A stretch of DNA of 64,000 nt from Wurfbainia villosa (GCA_025175895.1 CM046005.1:61590325-61654324), one strand, 5' to 3'. Counted from the first letter of the stretch, positions 32,951 through 44,955 are shown. A program made the numbers and translations. Notes: a model not told the origin generated them from the sequence alone.

Positions 32951-34522
32951 CTAGCGTGAATCAATCACGCTTTTAGGAACCCAATACCTATTGGAGCTCC
33001 TTGGGTTAACAAGGTATTCCCTAGGTATAACTTCCCTAGATACCTTTCTAATGACCCTTTTTTGCTTTGAAGCCTTAGTCAAATGGGTCTTACTTGGGTC
33101 AACTCTAGAGGTGACTCCTCCATTGACCTTCTTAGTGGCTACATTGGTTTTCCTTAAGTCCTTAGCCACTAAACACATACCATGGCTAGACTTAGGGATG
33201 ACTTCCCTATTAGCCTTAGTTTGTCTAGACCTAGATGAGGTTCCATAATTAAATGGATCATTATGGTAGGACATAGGTTTGTGACCCAAACCCTTCTTGC
33301 CCTTAGATGTTTCTTGTTTCCTAGGTCTTGACTTTTGTGCATTAGACCCCTTAACCGAGTTTGATATTATTGCTAGGGTCTTCTCCAATTTTTCTAGCCT
33401 TGACCTCAAGGCTTGGTTCTCCACCTCTAATTTCCTCAATTTTGAATTTTCGTTAGGTTTAGGGGAAATGTTCTTCTTCTTAGGCATGTGTCTACCCTTC
33501 TTAGGGTTAATGCCTAGATGGTTTTCAACTCTCCTAATGAACTCTTTAGGTAAAATAGGTCTAGAATTATGAGTCCTAGGTTTATCCTTAGTTATATGAA
33601 CATACTTGGCACCTAGACAATACACCTTATTATTTCTCTTAGCATGCTTTTCATTGATAATAGCAAGAGAACTAAAATAATTTTTTGCATGCTTTTTGAC
33701 TTTAGGAATTAAAGGTGCATTATTTAAATATACCTTAGGGTTAGCTTGGGAAGCTCCCCCTACATGAATTACACCTTCTTGCCCTTTCTTCCTCCCCCTA
33801 GGGCATTGGCTTCGGTAGTGTCCCCGTTGGTTGCACTTGAAGCACACAATGTGCTCTTTGCTTCTAGTTTTGGGAACACTGGCATCCTTTGACTTTAGGT
33901 TGACTTTTGGTGTCGATGCCTTTTCCTTAGCCAATTTAGGGCATTTGCTCTTGTAATGCCCCTTCTCCCTACACTCAAAGCATATTATGTGATTTTTATT
34001 TAAAATTACAACACTTGAGTTACCTAGGGAGTTGGTGGAGGCCTCTTCACTTCTTCCGGAGGTAGAAGCTTCATTTTGATCTTGCTCCGGAATCGAAATC
34101 CTTTCCTCCCCCTCAACGCTAGAGGTGGAGGTCTCCACCAAGTCATCCACATCTTCAAAAGTGGATGGTGATTCTTCTTCGACATTCTCCTCTACTTGTG
34201 CCGATTGGGAATTTTCTTGGAATTTCATTACCTTATTCCATAATTCCCTTGCATCCCTAAAATTACCCAATCTAGACCAAATAGTGTTAGGTAATAAATC
34301 ACTCATCAATTTTATTACCTCGAGATTTGTCTTGAAATCTTTGATTTGGTCTTGGGTCCATTTTGATTTTTCCATGGGCTTGTTTTCTTTGTCCCTAGGC
34401 ATCTTAAAACCGTTTTCTATAATTAACATCGAATCAAAATCTGTTTCAAGATATACCTCCATCCATTTCCTCCACCAAGAAAAATCTCCATCGAATTTCG
34501 GTGGATGGATGAAGCCGTCCAT
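32951..34522 (-). CDS. Element E Gag, intact 523 codons
   Basis: The only full-length element protein in the window. Start MDGFIHPPKFDG at 34520-34522, 44 bases after the primer site. Residues 1-130: a shortened UBN2 capsid region (FSWWRKWMEVYLETDFDS, KWTQDQIKDFKTN, SRLGNFRDARELWNKV) that lacks the middle RRDxLRxxL part kept in D. 130-180: acidic, Ser-rich. 185-245: two CCHC zinc knuckles, CFECREKGHYKSKC and CFKCNQRGHYRSQC, for RNA binding. 350-385: coiled coil (LEVENQALRSRLEKLEKTL). 430-510: basic region with REVIP repeats. It ends YWVPKSVIDSR then a stop, just where a SIRE-type protease would begin. A structural particle and RNA-binding role is inferred; enzymes must come from another element. 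Confidence 0.9.
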   Translation of the reverse strand: MDGFIHPPKFDGDFSWWRKWMEVYLETDFDSMLIIENGFKMPRDKENKPMEKSKWTQDQIKDFKTNLEVIKLMSDLLPNTIWSRLGNFRDARELWNKVMKFQENSQSAQVEENVEEESPSTFEDVDDLVETSTSSVEGEERISIPEQDQNEASTSGRSEEASTNSLGNSSVVILNKNHIICFECREKGHYKSKCPKLAKEKASTPKVNLKSKDASVPKTRSKEHIVCFKCNQRGHYRSQCPRGRKKGQEGVIHVGGASQANPKVYLNNAPLIPKVKKHAKNYFSSLAIINEKHAKRNNKVYCLGAKYVHITKDKPRTHNSRPILPKEFIRRVENHLGINPKKGRHMPKKKNISPKPNENSKLRKLEVENQALRSRLEKLEKTLAIISNSVKGSNAQKSRPRKQETSKGKKGLGHKPMSYHNDPFNYGTSSRSRQTKANREVIPKSSHGMCLVAKDLRKTNVATKKVNGGVTSRVDPSKTHLTKASKQKRVIRKVSREVIPREYLVNPRSSNRYWVPKSVIDSR

Positions 34523-34565
34523 TTATAGTGCTCTCACGGTGGTTAGTCCTTGAAGAGCGACCTCG

Positions 34566-34577
34566 GCTCTGATACCA
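34566..34577 (-). other. Primer-binding site of element E
   Basis: The minus strand reads TGGTATCAGAGC, 2 bases from the LTR; complementary to initiator tRNA-Met. Confidence 0.9.
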
Positions 34578-34579
34578 CT

Positions 34580-35967
34580 TGTTGGGATATCAAAACGGCC
34601 GACTAGAGGGGGGTGAATAGCCCTCGTTCGTTGGATGTCGTAATTTGTTCGTTCTCATGTGCTTGTCTACAATTGTCGTTAATATACGCAGCAGAATAAC
34701 AATAGAAATAACAACAATACAAGCACAATCAATGCACAAGCATATACGTAGTTCGGAACCGAATGGTTCCTACTCTACGGGGTGAGCTCAACGAGCTCGT
34801 GTTATGCGCATGGCACTAACAACACTCCTTATCGACTACACGTCGGAGGTGGAGAAACCTCTCACAAGCTATTACAACAAGTAATATGAAATACAAGAAG
34901 AAATACAAAGACAATACAAAAGAGAACTTTTACACAATTTTGATCGCTTTCTTATTGCTTGCTTTGATTGGCTCTTGAAGGACTGGAATGCAGCAACAAT
35001 TCCCCTCCAATAGCTCCACAAAAACCATGGCAAAAACCTCCATCTCGAGCTCCTTTTATAATCTGTATCAAGCTGTTTTCGCGCCTAGTAGTCGACTTTC
35101 AAAAGGCCCCAGACGACTGCCCCTGTAGCCGTTGTCTCACAATGGCCAGATCCACGTCAGACAAGTTCCAACGGATCACCTACCAGTCGACTGATGATGC
35201 CCATCAGTCAACTAGTGACCTAGTAGTCGACTGCCCAGTCGACTACGGAGCATTCTGTGCTCGCGACACTCCCATCGATCATTGCCGATCCATCCCTAGC
35301 CGATCACATCGACATCGACGCCGATCGGCTACCCATGGCACGCCAAGCACAAAACCCTAGAACACCAAGTTGTTTGAGCATCCAACCATCGGGTAAACCC
35401 TCAAACATCAAGTTTGAGCCTCCGACACTCAGTCTTAGCCACTTGGCCAAGTCCACCTTATCCCTCACGGAGTTCCCCACCGAAGCTCTCTTCCCTCGGC
35501 CTACGTCCCTCGGATGCGCCAAGCGCACGGCTTCGCAATGCCATCCTTTGCGTCTCATACCCTAGAAGTATGCTTCCCCTTGGGCTCACTCCATTCGCTC
35601 CCCGTCTGGCGGTCCCTCGGATGCACCAAGCGCACGGCTTCGCAATGCCATCCTTCACCGACTCAAGGACCCCGAGCCTAGTGAACTTACCAAGTCCTCA
35701 AGACTTCCCAAATGCACCAAGCGCACGGCTTCGCAATGCATTTCTCACCAAGCACCAAGCACACGGCTTCACAATGCTTTGGACTTTCCCATGCCAAGGC
35801 TTCCCCCTTGGACTTCCACACAAAGCTCCATGCTTGGATTTTCCATGCCAACCCCATGTTGGACTTTCCCATGACAATCCCATGTCATGAGTTTTGTCCA
35901 TCATCAAAATACTATCAAGGTACTGCTCGAGTCAAACTCGAGTCAACCTGGGCCGATTGCACCAACA
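34580..35967 (-). repeat. 5' LTR of element E
   Basis: 1388 bp, TGTTGGGATATC to CACCAACA. TATA box TTATAAAAGGAG (minus) at 35050-35061. Palindromes: CAGTCGACTG at 35184, CAGTCAACTA at 35205 and TAGTCGACTG at 35224, spaced 21 and 19 bp. Confidence 0.9.
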
Positions 35968-36110
35968 AATGAGACCATAATGACCAAGGCTTCCAAAAAG
36001 TCAAGGAGAGTCATTAGGAAGGTATCTAGGGAAATTATCCCTAATGAATACCTAAAAAAACAAGGAGCTCCAATAGGTATTGGATTCCTAGGAGTGTGAC
36101 TCCTTCATGC
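35968..36110 (+). pseudogene. Element F Gag remnant, part 2
   Basis: Continues the frame broken at 28783: TMTKASKKSRR, then VSREIIPNEYL, the same C-terminal motif as E (VSREVIPREYL). It ends at a stop near 36097 after GIGFLGV; the WVPK tail is out of frame. Together with 28093-28783 it is the C-terminal half of the F Gag. Confidence 0.8.
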
Positions 36111-36380
36111 TAAATGGGTTTAGGGTGTATCAACTTAAAATGGAAAGACAGTTAACCTAACCATAGTGGAGTTGACACTCTAGAGCATTTTCAAGGTATA
36201 AATACTTTAAAAATGAAAGTAGCATTATATCCTAAAAGATTTTAGGATGTGCCAATAGAAATAATGGAAGTTTGAAAATTTGATCATAATTGTCACAAAT
36301 AGGTTAGAATCAATGGTTTGCCAAGTTGGGGTTTTGGCACACTTGAAAAAGTTGGTTCATTATGACAAAGTTGGTATTTT
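36111..36380 (+). other. Element F interior, before G
   Basis: Non-coding and similar to the reverse complement of the G interior near 39600-39760 (for example TTTTAGGATGTGCCAAT and TTTTGGCACACTT). The sequence continues after element G at 61641. Confidence 0.7.
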
Positions 36381-37963
36381 CTCATTCAATGGAATTCATC
36401 ATGCTTGTCTACAATCATTAGTACGCAGCAGAAATACAAAAACAAAGCACAACACAAGCACAACACACGAATTTTATATGGTTCGAAACCCAAGTTCCTA
36501 CTCCACGGCCGAGCCCTAGCAAGCTCTAGTGATGCACACTACCATTATCAAACTTCTCCTTCTCGGTGATACACCAGAGGTGGAGAAACCTCTTATTAGT
36601 CTCTTACAAAAATAAGAACAAGATACAACAAGAAAATACAACAATTACAAAAGCAAATGAAAAACAAGTGAACACACTTTACAAGTTAGGGCTTTTGAAT
36701 GCTTGCTTGTTGGTTGCTTTGGGATGACTTTAAAGACCCTGAAATGCAGCAGAACTTCATCTCAAATTGCCCCTCTAATCTCCTCTTGAAGATACCCATA
36801 GCCTTCTCTTATAATCCCCCGTCGAAGCCTCCCGATTCTGAACATTTGACTGTGATGGTAACCGCCCGGTCGAGCGCCGCCTCGGTGATACCGATCGAGG
36901 CATTAGTCGAGTGCGCCTTTCGATCGACTTTTTCATGCTTGTGCTGGATCCAGTCGAGACGCTAGTTGAGTCATCCATTCAAGGTGCCACCTCGACTAGC
37001 CCCTAATCGAAGTGCTAATTCAGTGCACCTCGCTTCTATGCCTCCATCAGGACGACCAATCGAGGTGCTAATCGAGTGGTCCAGTCAAGGCGCCACCTCG
37101 ATTAGCCTCTAGTCGTGGTGCTGGTTGAGTGCTTCCATAGCACTATCTTGACTTCCCAAGTCTCATCGCCCGACTCCACCTTACCAGTCGAGGTGTCGCC
37201 CCGACTATAGCTCAGTCGAGGCACTAGTCGAGGTCACCTTGCTTCTGTTTGCCTACAAATGAAGCCCAGTTGATTAAACCAAACTAGCAATCAACTATTA
37301 TACCTCAACATTGAGGTTTAACACTCCAAGTATGATCCCTTCATACTTGATACTCACCCTAGGCCTAGACCTAAGCCTTCGACCCACTTCCATCAGCCTC
37401 ACACCTCCTGGATCCCTCAAGTCCGTGACTCTTCATTCTTGCGCTAGCCTTCAAGTGCTTCCATCGGCTATCGTCATGCTCTAGGGTCTACCTTTGCCAA
37501 GACGTCACGCCTCTGGGACTTCATTGCCAAGACTCCCCATCTGGGACTTCATTTGCCAAGACTCCCCGTCCGGGACTTCATTTGTCAAGACTCCTCATCC
37601 AGGACTTCACTCGCCAAGCACGGTCAACCAGACCTACCGGGACTTCCCTCGCCAACTCCCCGTTGGTCTTTCCAACACCAAGTGTCCGGTCTCCTTTGAT
37701 CGACTTAGATTTCCCCTTGCCAAGTATCCATACTTGGACTTTTCCTTGTCAAATCACCATACTTGGACTTCTCCACACCAAGTGTCCGATCAACCTTGAC
37801 TGACTTGGATTTCTTTAATAGTCTCCCTCATATGACCTTGGATGTCTCATACCACCACTAGTCACATGGTCAAACCATATTGTAAACTATTGTTGAACAT
37901 CAAAATCCTACTCGAGTCTCACTTGAGTCTGGTCAATCGTGACCTGGATCGATTGCACCAACA
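36381..37963 (-). repeat. 3' LTR of element G
   Basis: About 1.58 kb. Matches 60030-61640 and ends CACCAACA. It has GACTTCATTTGCCAAGACTCC-type repeats (37500-37620) and hairpin words CCAAGTATCCATACTTGG (37719-37736). Its outer terminus is truncated. Confidence 0.8.
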
Positions 37964-39837
37964 ATTTCCTCTTTTTTGATGTTTGGCAATACTGTTAAGT
38001 TAGGTTATCCTATAAACCCAACTTGACTCTTCTTATGCCAAAGCATAACGAAGTTTCCAATTCAGAATTTCAAATTTTTCAAATATTTAAGGGTTTAGTG
38101 AATATTAGGGTTGATCCTAAGTTAAAAACCTAACTTAACCCCTTCCATTTCTCTCCTTTTTTGACATACATCAAAAAGTGTACCAAGGTTTACCATATCT
38201 CATTTTCAAATGAGATTCTTCCATCTCCCCCTTGGTCAAAAATCATCTTGAATGTCTTCATTCTCCTTAGTGATCTATCACTAAATGAAAAGCAATCTTC
38301 TATTTTCCCCCCTTTTTATAAACCATCATCCATCATTCCTAGATGGATAATCTCCCATTAATGGCTTACTCCACCTTGACCATTGTACTAACAATGTCCT
38401 TGGAGAGTTCCTAAGCCTATGGGAACCTTAGACAATCAAAAATAAGAATAAAAGTTCAAACTTGAACTTTAAACTCTCTTAAAATTTTATTTTTTCCCTA
38501 ATTAACTCTCCAATTCATCTCCAATAAAAATTGCACCCTTTCAATGCTTGTATAAGCATATTAGAGGTTTAGGCATAGTTATCTAGCCTAGGGTTATGGT
38601 CAGATGGCTTAAACCAACATTGTTAAGCCAAAAATAGTGCTAACAGTCGACTGAGAAGGCTCCAGTCGAGTGAAAGCATCTCCAGTCAAGGCGCCGCCTC
38701 GATTGGTTTCTGAATTTTCTGAAATCGAATTTTCAGACGAACTTCAAAAATGCATAAATAATTCCAAAAAATTTGAAAATTTTTGAAATTTCATCCACAC
38801 ATTACTTATGTCAAACAATATAGGGGAAAATAATTTTTTGTGAAAATAAGTTTTAAATTCAAAGAATGATACAAAGTTCAAAAGCATTGAAACCTTCAAT
38901 GTTTTTAACCAACTTTGTTTCAATCTTTTCAATGGTGATTGTTATCAAAAAAATAGGTTTCACCAAGGTTTTTCAAAATGATTTTAAATTTTTTTTTAAA
39001 ACCTTAATTTCAATCATGGTCTATGAGCTAAGTATACATGACTTATATACTAGCTTTCCTCATGATTTATACCTATGATTGGCATGAGTTTGAGTTCATC
39101 TAGATGCAACATCTATGCACCTTGAACTTAACTCATTTTCCTAACATCTCATATGTATCTAGGGTGTATCAATACACACACATGTCAATCTAATGTTCTT
39201 GTGAGATGTGGGTTTAGGTTCTTAGGGTTTCATGCATTTTTCTAGGCAATACTATTTGATTCCCTTATACATAGGACTTCAAATCATGTCATAGTCCTTA
39301 AATCATTTTTAATTAACCTAAATGCATGATGATGATTATGGCATAAAATGATAGCATAAATAAAACATGTGCCAATAATCATGATGTCATGGCATAAACA
39401 TGAACCTAAACACACATGACATTAAAAACAATAAACCTAAGCATTTTCATGACATTTTAAATAGTAATATGAAGCATGATGTCATGACATGGTATATGGA
39501 AAACATAAGCATGACAATTTTACAATATGAAGGTATAAGAATACCTAAAATTTAAATCTAATTGTCATTTCCTATTATTAAACTTAAAATTTCCATAATG
39601 GTACTCCTCTCCCAAGTGTGTCAAAAACCCAAAATGGCACACTATAACTTCTAGACCTAATTGTGCCAATTTGATCAATTTTTCAAACTTCTCAGAATTA
39701 ATTGGGACATCCTAAAATCCTTTAGGATATGAAATTAAACCCTTATTTCCAAAGTATCCAATACCCTTGGAAATGACCTAAAGTACTAACTTTGCTATGG
39801 TTAGGTTAACTACCCATCCATTCAAGGTTGACACAAC
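37964..39837 (-). other. 3' non-coding interior of element G
   Basis: About 1.9 kb, collinear with the C and E interiors and without a convincing gene. A palindrome array lies at 38644-38692 (CAGTCGACTG, then CAGTCGAGTG at 38663 and CAGTCAAGGC at 38683). Confidence 0.75.
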
Positions 39838-40544
39838 TGTTGGAGTATTGAGAATACAATCAAAGTCCCACATTGGTAAGACATGGAAAAGATCATGTGC
39901 TTATAAGATGAAAAGATATCTCCATTGGAATAAGGTCTTTTGGGTAAAGCTCAAAAATAAAATCATGAGGGTTTAGGTCCAAAGTAGACAATATCATACC
40001 ATTGTAGAGATATGTGGATCTTATAGACACTAACAAGTGGTATCAGAGCTATGGTCCATGTCAAGCCATGAATCTCGAACGAAGGAAGTTGAGCTCCCAT
40101 ATCTGGATCAAGAGAACCAGACACCAGGCAGGAAGTCTAGTTGGGTCAGAAGAATCGAACAATTGGCAGGAAGTCCAATTGGGCTAGAAGGGTTGGACAA
40201 CTGGCAGGAAGTCCAGCTGGGTCAAGAGGACCAGACAGTTGACAGGAAGTCCTAGTGGGTTGAGGATCGGACATCAAGCAGAGGATGTCCTTCAAGGATG
40301 AATAAGCTTGAGGGGGTCAATGTGGTCCTTCGTTTGAGGGGGGGATTGTTGGAGTATTGAGAATACAATCAAAGTCCCACATTGGTAAGACATGAAAAAG
40401 ATCATGTGATTATAAGATGAAAAGATATCTCCATTGAAATGAGGTCTTTTGGGTAAAGCTCAAAAATAAAACCATGAGGGCTTGAGTCCAAAGTGGACAA
40501 TATCATACCATTGAGGAGATATGTGGATCTTATAGGCACTAACA
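39838..40544 (+). mobile_element. TRIM element T1
   Basis: A 707-bp terminal-repeat retrotransposon in miniature: 198-bp LTRs at 39838-40035 and 40347-40544 (TGTTGGAGTATTG to CACTAACA), perfect TSDs ACAAC (39833-39837 and 40545-40549), primer site TGGTATCAGAGC at 40038, and a polypurine run GAGGGGGGGAT before the right LTR. The interior holds a 38-bp unit (GGCAGGAAGTCCAG-like) repeated four times from 40127, 40165, 40203 and 40241. No protein domain. Confidence 0.93.
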
Positions 40545-41938
40545 ACAACCTAACCCATTTAGCGTGAATCGATCATGCTCCTAGGAACCTAATACCTATT
40601 GGAGCTTCTTGGGTTTATAAAGTATTCACTAGGGATGACCTCCCTTGATACCTTCCTAATGACCATTTTAGGCTTTGAAGCCTTGGTCATTTGAGTCTTA
40701 CCTAAGTTAACTCTAGGGGTAACTCCCTTTGTAACCTTCCTAGTGGCTTCCCTAGGTTTCCTTGAAACCTTAGCCACTAGGCACTTGTTAAGATTAGCCT
40801 TAGGGATGACTTCCCTAGTATCCTTGACTTTCCTAGACCTAGAACTTGTTCCATAACTATATGGAACACTATGGTAGGTAGGCTTATCTACCTTGGACCT
40901 AGGCTTGTGACCCAAGCCTTGCTTGTCCTTAGATGCACCTTGCCTCCTCTTGAGATATTATTATTCCTAGGCATATGTCTAGTCCATTTAGGATTGATGC
41001 CTAGGTTATTCTCTATCTTGCTATCCTTAGGTGAGGTTGAACTAGCATTCTCCTTAGTTAAATTGACATATTTAGCACCTGAGCAATAAAATCTATTCCT
41101 AGCATGCTTTTTGTCATGATGGATAGCAATAAAATTATGAGAATGCTTCCTAACATTACGTAAAGAAAGAGCATTATTTAAAATTACCTTAGGGGTTGCC
41201 TTAGTTCCCCCTACATTTGAACTCTCTCATTTGCCCTTCCAAGGGTGACTCCCCCTAGGGCATTGGCTCCTGTAATATCCCCCTTTGTTGCACTTGAAGC
41301 ATACTATATGCTCTTTGCTCTTACGAATTTGAACTTCGACTTCCTTTGACTTTTCTTTAGCCTTTGGTGTCGGTTGAGCCTTCTTGACTCTTTTTGGGCA
41401 TTTACTCTTATAATGCCCTACTTCCCTACACTCAAAGCATGTTATATGATTTTTATTTTTGAAAATTGCATTTGAGTTACCATCTTGAATTGTAGGTGAA
41501 TTTTGGACTTCTTCTTCATTTCTTCCGGAGGTAGAAGGTTCCTCCTCTTGCTCTTGTTCCGGGGTTGAAGATCTAACCTACCCCTCAATCCTTGAAGTTG
41601 AGGCTTCCATAATTTATTTTTAAAATGTTGAACACCTATCAACTTTCAAATCTTTACTCTATTGAGAGGATGAACATTCCAATTCTTTCGATTTATCCTC
41701 ATCTTCTTGGATCATGGAAGATTCATCATGGAGCTTAGCAAGTTTGCTCCATAATTCCTTGGCATCACTGAACTTCCCTAATTTGCACAAAATGTTATTA
41801 GGTATTAAACTAAATAAAATCTTCATTACCTTATCATTAGCTTTGAATCTTTGGACTTCTCCCTCAGTCCATTTACTCCGATTGAGCGTTCTCCCCTTCT
41901 TGTCCGTTGGAGTCTTGAAACCTTCCGTTAGGGTGAAC
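40545..41938 (-). pseudogene. Element G Gag, main part
   Basis: The minus strand shows the same order as the E Gag. From high to low coordinates: a capsid fragment (NRSKWTEGEVQRFKAN, LGKFSDAKELWSKLAKLH at 41659-41940), two zinc-knuckle regions near 41420 (CFECREVGHYKSKC) and 41290, the FYCSGAKYV motif, and a basic tail with TREVIPKANL and SREVIPSEY (40589-40915). The coiled-coil stretch present in E is deleted near 40950-41000. Several frameshifts and stops (including a Cys-to-Tyr change, GGYYRS for GHYRS, in the second knuckle) make it non-functional. The N-terminus lies at 59788-59976, beyond J. Confidence 0.83.
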
Positions 41939-43307
41939 TGATGTGAGCAAAATATATAGGATTTTAGGAGTAGTTTTAGCTCACATCTCATTACATTTTA
42001 TGTTAGTTTCATGTATATATTACATTTTTTTGTATGCATTTCTTATTTTCTGGTTCGAAGATATGCTCTTTGTACTTTTACGTGCAAGATAGCATTCCAG
42101 GGGAAAAAAGCACACTTCTGGAGCAAAAGAAGGGCAATTTGTAGCTGGACACAGAATGGGACACGACCAGGGCGTGTGGCTACACACGTCCATGTCCAAT
42201 GGGCGAGATCATCCACCCCAGGGTTGTACACGGCCTGGCCGTGTGGAAACACACAGCCGTGTGGCAGCCCAGCAGATTGATGCGGCTAGGGTTTTTTTCG
42301 AATTTCACAGTGATCCAATGTGATGTCTATATAAGGATGGCTCCACCCAAACCCTAGGGGGAGACATGACGGCTGGGATGACACACCGAAGCCCTGAAAA
42401 GCTTCAGGAACTCACAATGGGGAGGAAGAACACCGTCGGAGATCCAAGTTCTGCACTTCAATGCCAGAGAGAAGGCCACATTGGCATTGTAACCTCTTGT
42501 TCTTGCATTTTATTTCTGATATATTCGAACATGAATATGCCTTGTGATTCTCCTCTTCTATATATGGAGTAGTTCCTTCGATTCTAGGATTAGGGAGTAG
42601 CTTGTGTATGCATGATATGTTGTTTCAAATTGAATTCTATTTTTTAGTTTGAATTTGCAATTGGAAATTGTTTATATCAATATCTATGCGTATTTGATTT
42701 TCTACCTACTGAGTTTAGGCGATACGAGGGGTGACAGCCCTCGCATCTAAGATTTAGGGGATTTATACAAGGAACCTAGGAGTAAACCTGATCTCCTGTA
42801 ACTGTGGGTAGAAGGATGTGATGGAACTGGAAACGGTTCATCGTAGGGATTGATTTGGCATCCTCGTACCGCCTTTCCCGTCCTTGTAAGGCAGAGATAG
42901 CTCCCTATAGATGCGGTGGCTCATCGGGAAAGTGTATGATGTCCCTTTCACAAAACCATAGTTAGACGTTTAGACAACGCCTAGTTGATAGCATATTTTG
43001 CGACACACAAGCGAAACCGAAGTCCTAGAATCCCTTTTAAAGATCTCGGCACGCTCCTTTCTTCCTCCGTGTGACACCGTACTAGAGTTTAGTCTACCAA
43101 CGACCCTCGCAATCGAAACATTTAGATTTTACTTCTGAACAATTTCACTCACTGAACAAATCGATACTCAAATCTCAGTCCCTATGGGATCGATAATTTT
43201 TTATTACTTGACGACATCCATGCACTTGCGGGCATTGAGCACGAGCGCACGCTTCGAGTCTTTGACGGTCTCCGTTACGAGATTTGAGGTCGTGTACATG
43301 TGCATCA
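41939..43307 (+). repeat. Left LTR of element J
   Basis: 1369 bp, TGATGTGAGC to GTGCATCA. TATA-like CTATATAAGG at 42327-42336. The inverted repeat ACACGGCCTGGCCGTGT (42229-42245) is followed by a further ACACAGCCGTGTG word. Confidence 0.9.
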
Positions 43308-43313
43308 AGTTTT

Positions 43314-43331
43314 TGGCATCGTTGCCGGGGA
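43314..43331 (+). other. Primer-binding site of element J
   Basis: TGGCATCGTTGCCGGGGA. It differs at one base from TGGCGCCGTTGCCGGGGA, the complement of the plant tRNA-Asp 3' end used by Athila/Tat elements. Confidence 0.85.
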
Positions 43332-43593
43332 ATTGATCGATTCGATATCGAATCAAGAAGTGGATAATTGGATCGGACTTAGGATTAGATTTATTTACTT
43401 GTTTAATTTTCATTTTAGTTTGCTTCATTTACTTTAGTTTTATATTTTCCATATTTAGATTTAGTTTTTCTTTTTATTTTAGCAGTTGTTTTCTATTTCC
43501 TTATTGCCTCTTTGATTTTATTAGCTAGATTTATTTATTTCCTATTTCTTATTATTATGTAGCACTCCTAATTTTTGTGGCTCGGTTCTTCGT
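43332..43593 (+). other. Leader of element J
   Basis: A short T-rich untranslated stretch between the primer site and gag; no feature seen. Confidence 0.6.
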
Positions 43594-44700
43594 ATGCTTA
43601 GACGCTTAGGATCGGAAGGTTTGATTCCAATCGACTTAGAAATCAAACAAACCTTTCATCGTCGAAAAGCAGAACAGAAGAGGATAGAGGACCAAGCTGC
43701 ATCCGAAGTACATATAGGTAGCCGACCTCTGCGGGATTACGCAGCTCCTAGCGCTAGAGGATTTAGGGCGAGTATAGCTGGACCATCTATTTTGGCAAAC
43801 AACTTTGAACTAAAACCAACACTTATACATATGGTCCAGCAGAGTCAATTCGGGGGAGCAGCGACTGAAGACCCAAACCGGCACCTAGAGGCATTTTTGG
43901 AAATCTGCTCAACAATGAAGATGAACGGAGTCCCTGCTGACGTGATCCGCCTGAGCCTATTCTCGTTCTCATTGCAGGATAAGGCTAAGGCATGGTTTCA
44001 CTCCCTACCTTCGGGAAGCATCACTACATGGGAGCAATATAAGCAGTAGTTTTTGAACAAATACTTCCAACCAAGCAAGACTGCTCACATGCGCCATCTT
44101 ATCGTGAGCTTCTGTCAAAAGGAGGGGGAGTCCTTATTCGAAGCTTGGGATCGCTACAAGGGGCTACTCTACTAATGCCCCCACCACGGACTGGAAAGGT
44201 GGCTGGTGATCCACATCTTCTACAATGGGATCGCGTACGCTATGAAGATGTCCCTGGATTCTACTGCAGGAGGAGCGCTTATGAATAAGACCATAGACGA
44301 AGCGAAAGAGATGATAGAAGAGGTGGCCCAAAACCACCATCAATGGGCTTCCGAATGTGGTCACCCAGCTCCTGCGGTAGGACGATATGCTATCAACTCC
44401 ATGGACCACCTAGCAACATATCGAGAGGACTACTATGGAGGGCAGGAAACCTTAGAAGAGAAGATCGAGCACTGTGACGCAATTGGTGACCTAAATAAAA
44501 AGGCTAATAACCCATACTCCAGCATTTCCCATCCCGAATGGAGGAACCACCAAAAATTTTCCTATAAGAATAACTTGGGAAGGTTCCAACAGCTGGGAGA
44601 AAAGGGGCAGCCACAGTAACCTAACACCCGTCTGGAGAATATGCTGGAGAGCTTCATCCGAACACAACGAGAGGCGAATACTGAATTTCAGTGATGACAT
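43594..44700 (+). pseudogene. Element J Gag (Athila type)
   Basis: The first frame (151 codons from MLRRLGSEGLIPID) contains RPLRDYAAPSARGFRASI, NNFELKPTLIHMVQQSQFGG and the retrotrans_gag signature HLEAFLEICSTMKMNG to AKAWFHSLPSGSITTWEQY. A TAG at 44047 and a TAA near 44173 interrupt it. The frame resumes at 44206 with DSTAGGALMNKTIDEAKEMIEE, which is typical of Athila/Tat Gags, and ends at 44619. A Gln/Glu-rich C-terminal region follows with further stops. It would have formed the particle shell. Confidence 0.85.
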
Positions 44701-44955
44701 TCGCAAACAGACACGATGATCGAAGGGTTGGGATCATCTGTAAGGGATCTTGCCAGCAGGCAAAAGTCGCTAGAGATTCAAGTAGCTCAGATTACAAACT
44801 AGATCTCCAGGGTACTAGGGAAGCTACCAGGAAAAGCAGAGGTCAATCCGGTAGAGCAGTGCAAGGTAGTAATGCTGTGAAGTGGGAGGGTTCGGAAAGA
44901 GATGCCAGCCTAGTCGATTGCTGAAGAGGACCTGGTACCTGAAACACGGGAACCT

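Larger units (their letters stand above)
28784..35967 (-). mobile_element. Element E: gag-only LTR retrotransposon with intact Gag
   Basis: 3' LTR 28784-31349 (interrupted by a solo LTR), interior 31350-34579, 5' LTR 34580-35967. The flanks GATGA (28779-28783) and AATGA (35968-35972) are TSDs with one mismatch, and the gag frame of F reads on across the insertion. Primer site, purine tract and LTR ends are all recognisable. It is the best-preserved member of the C/E/F/G family. Confidence 0.9.

Noticed and set aside
32991..33572. Plus-strand frames of 85-142 codons opposite the C and E Gags (also 16618-17199, 34125-34553).
   Set aside because: Antisense shadows of gag: conserved only because gag is conserved, with no independent motif.
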